In this document: positions 19,377 to 27,771 of the stretch, piece after piece
How positions within the stretch are numbered: the first letter of the stretch is position 1
Layout: each line of letters begins with the position of its first letter
DNA from: a virus
Strand: one strand, 5' to 3'
Length of the DNA stretch: 64,000 bases
Virus record (IMG/VR): IMGVR_UViG_3300035670_000018
Span: 103,364-167,363 of that record
The notes under the pieces: generated by a model
What the model saw: only the letters and a program-made list of their open reading frames with translations
The model's database searches: none
What the model was told of the DNA's origin: nothing
Position numbers and translations under genes: made by a program

Positions 19377-20066
19377 ATGGAATACGATGGCATTTTCTTT
19401 ATCAATCATGCGCTGAAGGTAAATCAACTATCAGTGTATTCAAATCAGGAGCGTTTCGAGCAAACACTTGAAACGCTCTCTTCTATTAACAAGTATTGTC
19501 CCAATAACAAAGTGTTCATCTTTGATTCGTCTCCTGAAAGACCTGATGTAGAATATTTTGAGGAACTTAGCAACAGAGGCTCAATCGTTTTCTACTCTGG
19601 TGAAGAACCGGATGTAAAACGATTTTCTCAACACGGACAACGAAGTATTGCCGAATGCATCTCATTCATATACTTTCTAAGCTGGTTTCAAAAACAAGAC
19701 TTTAAGGCCAAGCGCATCTATAAGCTGTCTGGTAGATACAGACTGAATGACAATTTCATTGTTGATGATGATCGGTATAAGGATGCATTTGTCTTTGCTA
19801 ATGCTCTAGACTCATGGATGCCAAAGCACATGCAAGAGAGTATTGGAATTGATAAACTATTCAGACTTAGACTCTGGCATATGGACTACAATCTGTTAGG
19901 ACTATTCTATATACAGCTTTCAAAAATCCTTCAAGACTGTGCCAAATATCACATAGATGTTGAGCATAGCTATTATAAAAACTTGCATACATATAAGACA
20001 ATTGAACTTGACAAAATTGGTGTATGTGGTAATATAGCACCAAGTGGAGAATATATTGATGAGTAA
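19377..20066 (+). CDS. Putative glycosyltransferase-like protein
   Basis: 229 residues. KRIYKLSGRYRLNDNF is a motif I associate with a phage/viral family annotated as glycosyltransferase-like. No membrane segment. Starts a sugar and methyltransferase cassette. Exact donor and acceptor unknown; the assignment rests on one motif and context. Confidence 0.5.
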   Translation: MEYDGIFFINHALKVNQLSVYSNQERFEQTLETLSSINKYCPNNKVFIFDSSPERPDVEYFEELSNRGSIVFYSGEEPDVKRFSQHGQRSIAECISFIYFLSWFQKQDFKAKRIYKLSGRYRLNDNFIVDDDRYKDAFVFANALDSWMPKHMQESIGIDKLFRLRLWHMDYNLLGLFYIQLSKILQDCAKYHIDVEHSYYKNLHTYKTIELDKIGVCGNIAPSGEYIDE

Positions 20067-21084
20067 AACGGTATTGATTACAGGCGGTGCAGGCTTTATT
20101 GCACATCATGTTGTAGATTGCTTCCTTAAAAACACCGACTGGCATATTGTCACATTGGATAGATTGGACTATTCAGGCAATCTCAATCGTCTACATGAAG
20201 TCCTAGAAACATATCCTCATGAAACAAGAAAGCGCGTTCGGACAGTCTTTCATGATCTGAAGGCTGAACTGAATCCTCTTGTACAGAATTTCATTGGTGA
20301 TCCAGATATCATTCTACATCTGGCCGCAGCATCACACGTTGATAGGTCTATCACACATCCTCTAGAATTCATTACCGACAACATCATGGGTACAGCCAAT
20401 CTTCTTGAGTATGCAAGACGACTGAACAATCTTGAAATGTTCCTATACTTCAGCACAGATGAAATCTTTGGTGTTGCACCTCCAGGCGTTGCGTATAAGG
20501 AACGTGATCGCTACAACTCAACTAATCCATACTCTGCATCAAAGGCTGGTGCAGAAGAACTATGCGTTGCATATGAGAATACATACAAGATGCCTATGAT
20601 GGTCACTCACACAATGAATGTGTTCGGTGAGCGTCAGACTCCAGAGAAGTTTATTCCGCTCTGTATCAAGAAGGTCATGCGCGATGAGACTGTGACCATT
20701 CATGCAGATGCAACAAAGACAAAGGCTGGTTCACGGTTCTATGTTCATGCTAAGGACGTGGCCGATGCGCTACTATTCTTGCTTCAGAACAATCCTCAGA
20801 TTGAACCAGATTATGGTCTTGCAAAGTGTCGTAAGTTTAATATCGTTGGCAAAGAAGAAGTGGACAATCTATCTCTAGCTAAGATGATTGCAGCCGCTCA
20901 AGGCAAGGAACTAAAATATGAAATGGTCGACTTCCATACGTCTAGGCCTGGGCATGATTTGCGTTATGCTCTTAGTGGTGATCTTATGCGAAGCCTTGGT
21001 TGGGAACCTCGCGTGGCTCTAAGTGATCGCATTAAGGAAGTATCTGATTGGTACGTTAACAATACAAAATGGTTAGGACTGTAA
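20059..21084 (+). CDS. dTDP-glucose 4,6-dehydratase / SDR sugar epimerase family
   Basis: 341 residues from ATG 20059 (GGAG at 20046-20049); the GTG at 20044 is less likely. Rossmann motif GGAGFIAHH at the N-terminus, STDEIFG, and catalytic YSASKAGAEEL (YxxxK). These match NAD-dependent extended SDRs of the RmlB type acting on nucleotide sugars. Overlaps the previous gene by eight bases. Probably provides a deoxysugar intermediate for the methyltransferases downstream. Confidence 0.88.
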   Translation: MSKTVLITGGAGFIAHHVVDCFLKNTDWHIVTLDRLDYSGNLNRLHEVLETYPHETRKRVRTVFHDLKAELNPLVQNFIGDPDIILHLAAASHVDRSITHPLEFITDNIMGTANLLEYARRLNNLEMFLYFSTDEIFGVAPPGVAYKERDRYNSTNPYSASKAGAEELCVAYENTYKMPMMVTHTMNVFGERQTPEKFIPLCIKKVMRDETVTIHADATKTKAGSRFYVHAKDVADALLFLLQNNPQIEPDYGLAKCRKFNIVGKEEVDNLSLAKMIAAAQGKELKYEMVDFHTSRPGHDLRYALSGDLMRSLGWEPRVALSDRIKEVSDWYVNNTKWLGL

Positions 21085-21085
21085 T

Positions 21086-22306
21086 ATGAATCAATGTGAA
21101 GAAATCAAAGAGTGTATCGCTTGTGGTAACACAAACTTAGAGCCATTGCTTGATCTTGGTTCTCAGCCACTAGCTAACTCATTCTTGAAGCATGAGAACG
21201 AACCTGAGAATTTCTATCCACTTGCAACAAACTATTGCAAAGATTGCTTTCATGTTCAGTTGACACACAAAGTCAATCCTGATCTTCTATTCAAGAACTA
21301 TCTGTATGTGTCTGGCACTGCAAAGACACAGCTTGAATACTTTGAATGGTTTGCTAAGTTTGTGTATGAGAGATGTGGTAATTTCAGAAGTGTAAAGGTT
21401 CTTGACATTGGTTGCAATGATGGATCACAGCTAGATGAATTAAAGTCTTATGGCGCTCATACCTTTGGTATTGATCCAGCTGAAAATCTTCATAAGCTAA
21501 GTTCCAAGAATCACGTTGTTCACTGTGCATATTTTGATGGTACACAGTTTGCACCAAATGAATTTGCCGCTGTGATCTGTCAAAATGCATTTGCACACAA
21601 CTACAATCAGCTTGAGTTTCTCAGCAACATGAAGAAGGTTGTTGATCCTGAAGGATATATCTATATCACAACATCACAAGCTGACATGATCTTGAATTGT
21701 GAGTTTGATACAATCTATCATGAACACCTCTCGTTCTATAACATCAAGTCTATGAATGAACTGTGTAAGAGAGCCGGATTGTATATCCATGAAGTTGTGA
21801 AGCATCCAATTCATGGTACAAGCTTCATATTTGTTCTGACAAAGAACTCAGCTAAAAATCGTTCAGCATATGTTGAATTGCTTATTGAAGCTGAGAAGCG
21901 TATGGACTTACACAATCCAGAACTATATCAGAACTATGTTGAAGAGTGTAAATACATCATTGAAAGCTTTGCCGAAACAGTAGCGCAAATGAAGAGTCAG
22001 TATAAGATTATTGGTTATGGTGCACCAGCTAAGGGTAATACATTACTCAATGCTGCTAAGGTAAAGCTAGACTTTATCGTGGACGACAATCCATTGAAGC
22101 AAGGAACATTTACACCTGGTATACATATTCCTGTTTATGGTTCAGATAAGCTGAAGGAATATAAAAACGATGATGTTGTCTTTGTTCCTCTTGCATGGAA
22201 CTTCTTTGATGAAATCAAGAAGAAGATTACTGAAATGAGACCTAATCGTCTCGACATGTTTTTGAAAACTTATCCCCTAGTATATTTGGAATCAGCTAAT
22301 GAATAG
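21086..22306 (+). CDS. Sugar C-methyltransferase (TylCIII/NovU type)
   Basis: 406 residues. N-terminal zinc-binding segment with CIACGN and YCKDCFHVQL, central SAM fold with VLDIGCNDGSQL, and a C-terminal domain with IGYGAPAKGNTLLN. This three-part order is typical of NDP-sugar C-methyltransferases. Likely acts on the product of the upstream SDR enzyme. Two bases after the previous stop, so operonic. Confidence 0.88.
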   Translation: MNQCEEIKECIACGNTNLEPLLDLGSQPLANSFLKHENEPENFYPLATNYCKDCFHVQLTHKVNPDLLFKNYLYVSGTAKTQLEYFEWFAKFVYERCGNFRSVKVLDIGCNDGSQLDELKSYGAHTFGIDPAENLHKLSSKNHVVHCAYFDGTQFAPNEFAAVICQNAFAHNYNQLEFLSNMKKVVDPEGYIYITTSQADMILNCEFDTIYHEHLSFYNIKSMNELCKRAGLYIHEVVKHPIHGTSFIFVLTKNSAKNRSAYVELLIEAEKRMDLHNPELYQNYVEECKYIIESFAETVAQMKSQYKIIGYGAPAKGNTLLNAAKVKLDFIVDDNPLKQGTFTPGIHIPVYGSDKLKEYKNDDVVFVPLAWNFFDEIKKKITEMRPNRLDMFLKTYPLVYLESANE

Positions 22307-22967
22307 AATTGAAGAACTGTTTGAAACAACTGAAAAGCCCTCTACAAAGTGGTCTGGATACTTTGATGTATACGAGAGACACCTATCAAAGTTTGTAGGC
22401 AAAGCACCAAAGATCCTTGAGATTGGTGTGCTTGGCGGCGGCTCAATTGAACTGTGGCTAAAGTATTTTGGTGCAGACACTAAGGTTATAGGTATTGACA
22501 TTGATGAAAGATGCTTGAAATATACCTATGATGGTGATGCAACTGTCATAATGGGTGATCAGAATTCTACTGAGTTCTGGCAAAAGTTCCTGCAAGATAA
22601 TACAGACTTTGATATCATCATTGACGATGGTAGTCATATCATGGAACACCAGATAACTACTCTGCAACAAACATTTCCTCATCTACGTGAAGGCGGTGTT
22701 TATATTTGTGAAGATACACATACAAGCTACTGGCCAAGATGGAACGGCGAGTATGACAAGAAGGACACGTTCCTTTCATACTCAAAGTATGTCAGCGATA
22801 TCATGAACCAGCAGCACTACAAGAATAAGATAGATGAAAATACACTGAAGACGTTTCATAATCTGTATGGTGTATCATTCTATAACAGCATGGTCGTATT
22901 TGAAAAAGAGCATTTGAAGCCTTTTGAAATCAGAGACAACACCAAGCTTACAATTGGCATACGCTAA
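22299..22967 (+). CDS. SAM-dependent methyltransferase (macrocin O-methyltransferase-like)
   Basis: 222 residues. YFDVYERHLSKFVGK, ILEIGVLGGGSIELW, VIGIDIDERC, FDIIIDDGSH and GGVYICEDTHTSYW fit the class I methyltransferases near CmcI/TylF/MycE. Possibly an O-methylation of the same sugar. Overlaps the preceding gene by eight bases. Confidence 0.83.
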   Translation: MNRIEELFETTEKPSTKWSGYFDVYERHLSKFVGKAPKILEIGVLGGGSIELWLKYFGADTKVIGIDIDERCLKYTYDGDATVIMGDQNSTEFWQKFLQDNTDFDIIIDDGSHIMEHQITTLQQTFPHLREGGVYICEDTHTSYWPRWNGEYDKKDTFLSYSKYVSDIMNQQHYKNKIDENTLKTFHNLYGVSFYNSMVVFEKEHLKPFEIRDNTKLTIGIR

Positions 22968-22970
22968 ATA
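22964..22970 (+). promoter_or_regulatory. Late-type promoter box before dps
   Basis: CTAAATA overlapping the TAA stop of the methyltransferase gene, 24 bases before the Dps ATG. Confidence 0.6.
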
Positions 22971-22993
22971 CTGTGATGCAACAGGAGAAAATT

Positions 22994-23437
22994 ATGGAAG
23001 AAGTTCATAGCACACTAAAGATTGTTTTGGCTGATACATTTACAATGTACATGAAGACACATTCATTTCACTGGAACGTAATTGGTCCAAACTTTTCAGA
23101 GTATCATGCATTCTTTGGCACGTTGTATGAGGAACTTCATGCTGCAATTGATTTGATAGCAGAACAGATTCGTGCAGCAAACTCTTTTGCTCCTAGTTCT
23201 CTTGACCGTATCAAAGAACTAACACGTATTGAGGAATCTGATACAATTCCAGCTGCTGATAGAATGTTTCAGATTCTCATCAACGATAACAACATTGTTC
23301 TAGATGCACTCAAGCAAGCATATGATGCTGCTGACAAGGCAGAGGAGTTAGGTCTTGCCAACTTTCTACAAGACCGTATGGACATTCATAAGAAGCACGG
23401 ATGGATGCTTCGCTCTACAGCAGGCATGAAGTCTTAA
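22994..23437 (+). CDS. dps: Dps/ferritin-like DNA-protection protein
   Basis: 147 residues from ATG 22994 (AGGAG upstream; the ATG at 22978 lacks one). Dps signature KTHSFHWNVIGPNF and EYHAFFGTLYEELHAAIDLIAE. By alignment to E. coli Dps, ferroxidase residues H26, H38, D53 and E57 are kept, while the position of D67 is Gly42. Would oxidise and store iron and may shield DNA. Preceded by a late promoter, so it may act late or be packaged. Its 3' end meets the minus-strand gene head-on with a four-base overlap. Confidence 0.88.
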   Translation: MEEVHSTLKIVLADTFTMYMKTHSFHWNVIGPNFSEYHAFFGTLYEELHAAIDLIAEQIRAANSFAPSSLDRIKELTRIEESDTIPAADRMFQILINDNNIVLDALKQAYDAADKAEELGLANFLQDRMDIHKKHGWMLRSTAGMKS

Positions 23438-24693
23438 ACTCTAGGAAGTGGTCCTGATACCATTTCACACCAACCAGTCTCTCTATCATAAGGCCACACG
23501 ATCCACTTGTGTGGCCTTATTGTTGTCTCAAACTCTCTCCATATGTTGTAGAAGTTTCCTTCTACTTTCTTCAAGTCTGCAATTTCTTCTGGTGATAGAT
23601 CGTATCTGTCTATGTCTTCACCCTGCTCATCCTGAAATATGACTGCCCAAAATTCATGGTCTTTATCTTCAATTGATTCTTTCCATACATCTATGCAATG
23701 CCTAAACACATTCTTGTATGATGCATCGTATGCTTCCTGTGTTCTGTAGATAGGATTAGGAGGATCAAACTTCATCAATGTGTATTTCTGTACGGCTCTA
23801 TCTTTAAATGAAATGCCCGCATATTCTTCATAGTCTTCAAGTGTTCGTACTGTGCCAAATCCATATTGTTCAAAATCATAATCAGCTTTATCATCATCTA
23901 CACCAAGAAGCTGCTTCACTCTCTTCAATGACTTGATGTTCAGTTCTTCCCACTTTTTGTTTTCATCCCAGTGCCTTACACGGTTCTTTCTAGTATACTC
24001 ATGCCAGCATACAATCTCATTGGGTATGAATAGATCATAACCTGCTGTATATGCTCTCACGGCCATGGATATCTCTTCGCCATGAAAATACAGATTTGGG
24101 TCGTATGGTACTTCTTCAATGAACTTACCAAACGTGAATGCAAAATGTGCAGAGAAGAATCTGGTAGGTATTGGCATCTTGCGTGTCTCAATATTCTGAA
24201 CAGATTCAGGCAACATGAATATTACACCCTCAGGAGTAAATCTATCAAATGTCAGTTTCCATACTTCTTTTGTTCTACCAGCTGGATCATTATCTGGATC
24301 ATAAGAAGGAACATATGCTGTCAGCAGAGGCTTTTCATATCCAGATTCAATGAGTTTGTCTATCATTGCTTTACACTTGGTATCCCAGCCTCTTACGAAC
24401 CTGTGATGACTATCAAGCTGAAGAGTATACTTTTCGCCAGAGTAATGCTGATTGAGAATGCTTCTGGCCCAGCAAGTGCCTAGACCATCTTTGTAGTCAA
24501 TGTCTATGATCTTGAATCTAGGGTCATCTTTATATGCATCAAGATTGTCCCACTCATCTTCTTTTGACCTCTGCCAAGCTATGGCAAATACCAAGTCTTC
24601 CGGATTGTCTGCTCGTTTGATGCAATTGCGTATTGTTGGAATCAGTTCAGGATCACGATAGGCTGCGATTTGAATGTAAATCTTGTCGGACAT
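23434..24693 (-). CDS. GlcNAc-transferase-like glycosyltransferase
   Basis: 419 residues from MSDKIY; chosen over an upstream ATG because GGAG lies seven bases before it. IYIQIAAYRDPELIPTI at the N-terminus and LQLDSHHRFVRGWD (D-x-H) match the Skp1 GlcNAc-transferase-like family. FHGEEISMAVRAYTAGYD is another conserved segment. Probably a cytoplasmic enzyme that decorates virion or host glycans. The only long gene on the minus strand in this window. Confidence 0.83.
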   Translation of the reverse strand: MSDKIYIQIAAYRDPELIPTIRNCIKRADNPEDLVFAIAWQRSKEDEWDNLDAYKDDPRFKIIDIDYKDGLGTCWARSILNQHYSGEKYTLQLDSHHRFVRGWDTKCKAMIDKLIESGYEKPLLTAYVPSYDPDNDPAGRTKEVWKLTFDRFTPEGVIFMLPESVQNIETRKMPIPTRFFSAHFAFTFGKFIEEVPYDPNLYFHGEEISMAVRAYTAGYDLFIPNEIVCWHEYTRKNRVRHWDENKKWEELNIKSLKRVKQLLGVDDDKADYDFEQYGFGTVRTLEDYEEYAGISFKDRAVQKYTLMKFDPPNPIYRTQEAYDASYKNVFRHCIDVWKESIEDKDHEFWAVIFQDEQGEDIDRYDLSPEEIADLKKVEGNFYNIWREFETTIRPHKWIVWPYDRETGWCEMVSGPLPRV

Positions 24694-24744
24694 AATATAC
24701 TCCATGATGACACATAAGTATATATGACGAAATAGGAGATTGCT

Positions 24745-24945
24745 ATGTTTAACTTTTTTAGGGACAGATTCAAGATATCAGAACAGAGGTTGCAAATCTG
24801 TAGGCAGTGTGATAAGTTCAATCATGTAAACTCTCAATGCGCTGAATGTGGTTGTTTCATGGACTACAAGACACTTCTTCCTTATGTCTCTTGTCCGTTA
24901 GATAAGTGGAAAGCCATTGAATCTGAGGAAGAGATAAATAAGTAA
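24745..24945 (+). CDS. Small zinc-ribbon protein
   Basis: 66 residues. Two CxxC knuckles: ICRQCDKF and CAECGCFMDYK, followed by VSCPLDKW. This spacing is common in T4-like phage zinc-ribbon proteins. Start of the late gene run. Confidence 0.75.
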   Translation: MFNFFRDRFKISEQRLQICRQCDKFNHVNSQCAECGCFMDYKTLLPYVSCPLDKWKAIESEEEINK

Positions 24946-24957
24946 AAGGAGTTTGAC

Positions 24958-25677
24958 ATGGCAGGTAAAGATAAAGAAAGACAAGAGAGAGGGTTTTTAC
25001 AAGCTGTTAAAAATGCAGTAAAAAAGAACAAAAATGGTCCTATAACTATTTTAGCAGGAAATACAAAATTAGCAAACATAATAGATGCTAAAAAGTTTAC
25101 CACATCTACGTATGATAAAGAACCATATACGGATGTTGCGCTGAAAACTAAAAATTCAAAAAGCATAAATTTATCTTTAAAAGGGGATTCAGCACCTTCT
25201 CTAGCCGGTGGTGGTATGAGAGGTCTTGAAGTCATTATTCCAGGTATTGCCGGCAAGTTCATGAAAGCAGCACATAAGAAATTGATCAGTATGGGTGTCA
25301 AAGCTGGTGATAAAGTACCTGACGTTTATGGCAAAATATCAAAAGTCAATAAGGAAAAGATTGTCATAGGAACAAAAGCGATGGGTGGACCAATTGACTA
25401 TATGTACATTGGGCCTATGGATGTAAAATCTTCCTATGATCCTAAGAATAATACACTAACTCTGAACGGTAATCTTACAGAGTCTAAAATATATGCCAAA
25501 ACACATGATTTGTATTTCAGATTGAGAGCCAGAAGAGAAGACCAGACATTTGATCCAGATGCACAACAAGGTGGTGTACCAAAGATATATGGTAGATCGC
25601 CATCTAGAGGCGATAGTGCAGGAAGAATTGTTATAACAGACAGTGTACCAAAAAATGCAGTAATAGTAGAAGTGTAA
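24958..25677 (+). CDS. Hypothetical protein
   Basis: 239 residues, A-rich coding sequence in its first half, basic N-terminus. INLSLKGDSAPSLAGGGM contains an SLKG-type string reminiscent of PD-(D/E)XK nuclease cores, but I cannot establish the acidic partners. Stop and start of the next gene overlap (TAATGA). Likely co-expressed with the packaged-type proteins downstream. Confidence 0.6.
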   Translation: MAGKDKERQERGFLQAVKNAVKKNKNGPITILAGNTKLANIIDAKKFTTSTYDKEPYTDVALKTKNSKSINLSLKGDSAPSLAGGGMRGLEVIIPGIAGKFMKAAHKKLISMGVKAGDKVPDVYGKISKVNKEKIVIGTKAMGGPIDYMYIGPMDVKSSYDPKNNTLTLNGNLTESKIYAKTHDLYFRLRARREDQTFDPDAQQGGVPKIYGRSPSRGDSAGRIVITDSVPKNAVIVEV

Positions 25678-26909
25678 TGATAACATATCAAGACTACCTA
25701 ACAGAATCAAAAGAAGGTAAGAACCTTCACTTAGAACACCTAGAAGACGAGGTACTCAATGGCGGCGTTTCTGGCACAAGAGGCGCAATATCCTTTCTAC
25801 AGTCTCTTCGTGATATGCTTGCTGGTCATAGTAAGTCTAGAATTAATGTAACAACAAAATGGGATGGTGCACCAGCTATATTTGCTGGTGTCAATCCAGA
25901 GAACGGCAAGTTCTTTGTTGGTACTAAAGGTGTGTTTGCTCAGAACGCAAAGCTGAACTATACTAATGAAGACATTGACAAGAATCATCCTGGCGAAGGC
26001 CTAAACGTCAAACTCAAGATCGCGCTCAAGTATCTACAGGAACTTGGCATTGATGGTGTGCTACAGGGTGACATGATGTTTACGAAAGCTGATCTTAAGT
26101 CTGAGAATATTGATGGCAAACCTCACATTACATTTCAGCCAAACACAATTGTATATGCTGTACCAGAAGATTCTAATCTAGCCAAAACAATTAAAAGCGC
26201 AAAGATGGGCATTGTATGGCACACAACATACAGTGGTAAAACAATGGCAGATATGAAAGCATCTTTTGGTGCTGATATATCCAATCTTAAAGCATCACGT
26301 AATGTATGGTATAGAGATGCATCATATGTTGACGCATCAGGCACAGCAAACTTTACAGCCGAAGAAACAAAAGAACTTACCAATATTCTCAGTCAGGCTG
26401 GATCATTGTTCAGAACAATATCACCTAGAACATTGAATGAGATTGCAACGAACGACACATACAAGATTACCATCAAAGCATGGAACAATCTAAAAGTCCG
26501 TGAAGGAAAAGAGATAACAAATACATCCACACATGTCGCAGGACTCATTGCAAATGTGGAAGAAAAGCTGAACAAGTCCATTTTGGAAGCAAAGAAGGCT
26601 GATACAAAACAAAAGCGCCAGATGGAAAAAACAATCATCATGAACTTCTATAAGAACAACAGGAACGAGTTAAAGAAGATTTTTGACTTGCAAAATCTCC
26701 TGGTTCGTGCTAAAAATATGATTGTGAGAAAGCTGCAAACAGCCAGAGACACAGTGGAAACATATCTACGTACCGATGAAAAAGGTCTAAAGATTACCAA
26801 TGCGGAAGGTTTCGTGGCTATAGATCATATTGGCCGTGCAGTCAAACTGGTAGACAGATTGGAATTTTCACAAGCCAACTTCAATGCGACAAAGAACTGG
26901 TCCAAATGA
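25677..26909 (+). CDS. Nucleotidyltransferase/ligase-like protein (DUF6267 type)
   Basis: 410 residues. Motif I KWDGAP (K61, D63, G64), a central GVLQGDMMF, and C-terminal EGFVAI (377-382) with K390 resemble motifs I, IV and V of covalent nucleotidyltransferases such as polynucleotide ligases. The distance between motifs I and IV is larger than in typical ligases. The N-terminus MITYQDYLTESKEG resembles T4 internal-protein targeting sequences. T4-like phages carry relatives of unknown function. Confidence 0.65.
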   Translation: MITYQDYLTESKEGKNLHLEHLEDEVLNGGVSGTRGAISFLQSLRDMLAGHSKSRINVTTKWDGAPAIFAGVNPENGKFFVGTKGVFAQNAKLNYTNEDIDKNHPGEGLNVKLKIALKYLQELGIDGVLQGDMMFTKADLKSENIDGKPHITFQPNTIVYAVPEDSNLAKTIKSAKMGIVWHTTYSGKTMADMKASFGADISNLKASRNVWYRDASYVDASGTANFTAEETKELTNILSQAGSLFRTISPRTLNEIATNDTYKITIKAWNNLKVREGKEITNTSTHVAGLIANVEEKLNKSILEAKKADTKQKRQMEKTIIMNFYKNNRNELKKIFDLQNLLVRAKNMIVRKLQTARDTVETYLRTDEKGLKITNAEGFVAIDHIGRAVKLVDRLEFSQANFNATKNWSK

Positions 26910-27592
26910 AATATAAGACATACCAAAAGAAACACAAGAATGAAGTTCGTACATTGAATGTATGGGACATTGATGATACTCTAGGTAAAACGTCAGCCAG
27001 AGTGAACGTGATGAAAGACGGTAAAATCATCAAAGTTTTAGAACCAGGTGAGTTCAATTCATACAAGCTAAAAGCTGGTGAAGAGTTTGAGTTCTCGCAG
27101 TTTCGTTCTGGCAAAGTGTTTCGTGATACATTCAAGCCTATCAGCACTGTTCTAGATCGCGCGCGTGATATTGTAATGAATCAGTCTGAGAACTCAGATT
27201 CTATTATTCTGACAGCCAGAGCAGACTTTGAAGATCACAAAGAGTTTCTACAGACATGGCGTGATCATGGATTTCCAATTGACCATGTATACGTTGAACG
27301 TTCTGGTAATCTGGCCAAACTCAAAGCAGACTCACCAGCACACATTAATAAAGGTGTTGTTCTCAAGAGATATCTAAAGACAGGCAAGTATGATCGTGTA
27401 CGCATGTGGGATGATCATGAGAAGAATCTTGATATCCTATACAAAGTTGCAGCTATGTTTCCTAACGTTGAAGCTATAGGCTATCTTGTTAAAGACGGTC
27501 GTGTCATCAAGTACACACCAAAGTCTATATCCAAAACAATTAACTCAGTCATAAAAGAGAGTGTCAGATATGCAAAATACGAAGAAGTCTGA
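26906..27592 (+). CDS. HAD-superfamily phosphatase-like protein
   Basis: 228 residues. LNVWDIDDTLGKT is motif I (DxDxT); IILTARADF supplies motif II (T) and RMWDDHEKN motif IV. ATGA overlap with the ligase-like gene suggests they act together, perhaps as an end-healing phosphatase paired with a nucleotidyltransferase (inference). N-terminus is Lys-rich. Confidence 0.75.
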   Translation: MKYKTYQKKHKNEVRTLNVWDIDDTLGKTSARVNVMKDGKIIKVLEPGEFNSYKLKAGEEFEFSQFRSGKVFRDTFKPISTVLDRARDIVMNQSENSDSIILTARADFEDHKEFLQTWRDHGFPIDHVYVERSGNLAKLKADSPAHINKGVVLKRYLKTGKYDRVRMWDDHEKNLDILYKVAAMFPNVEAIGYLVKDGRVIKYTPKSISKTINSVIKESVRYAKYEEV

Positions 27593-27728
27593 GGAATGGG
27601 AACGAAAGACTGCTGACGATATATGGGTCAAACTCAAGGGTAAGCACGTACCCAACGACTATACCATAGAAGAGTGTCGTGATATTCTCAAGAGATACTG
27701 GCACAAGGCTATGGAGTCAGAACAATAA
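27570..27728 (+). CDS. Small charged protein
   Basis: 52 residues overlapping the HAD gene end. Highly charged, helical (SEEWERKTADDIWVKL). Ends six bases before a late promoter box. Unknown function. Confidence 0.5.
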   Translation: MQNTKKSEEWERKTADDIWVKLKGKHVPNDYTIEECRDILKRYWHKAMESEQ

Positions 27729-27733
27729 AAACA

Positions 27734-27740
27734 CTAAATA
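27734..27740 (+). promoter_or_regulatory. Late promoter box
   Basis: CTAAATA, 31 bases before the ATG of the 1309-residue gene, with AGAGGGA as its ribosome site. Typical late-gene layout. Confidence 0.7.
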
Positions 27741-27771
27741 CTCTATAGGATAACATTCCTGTAGAGGGAAA

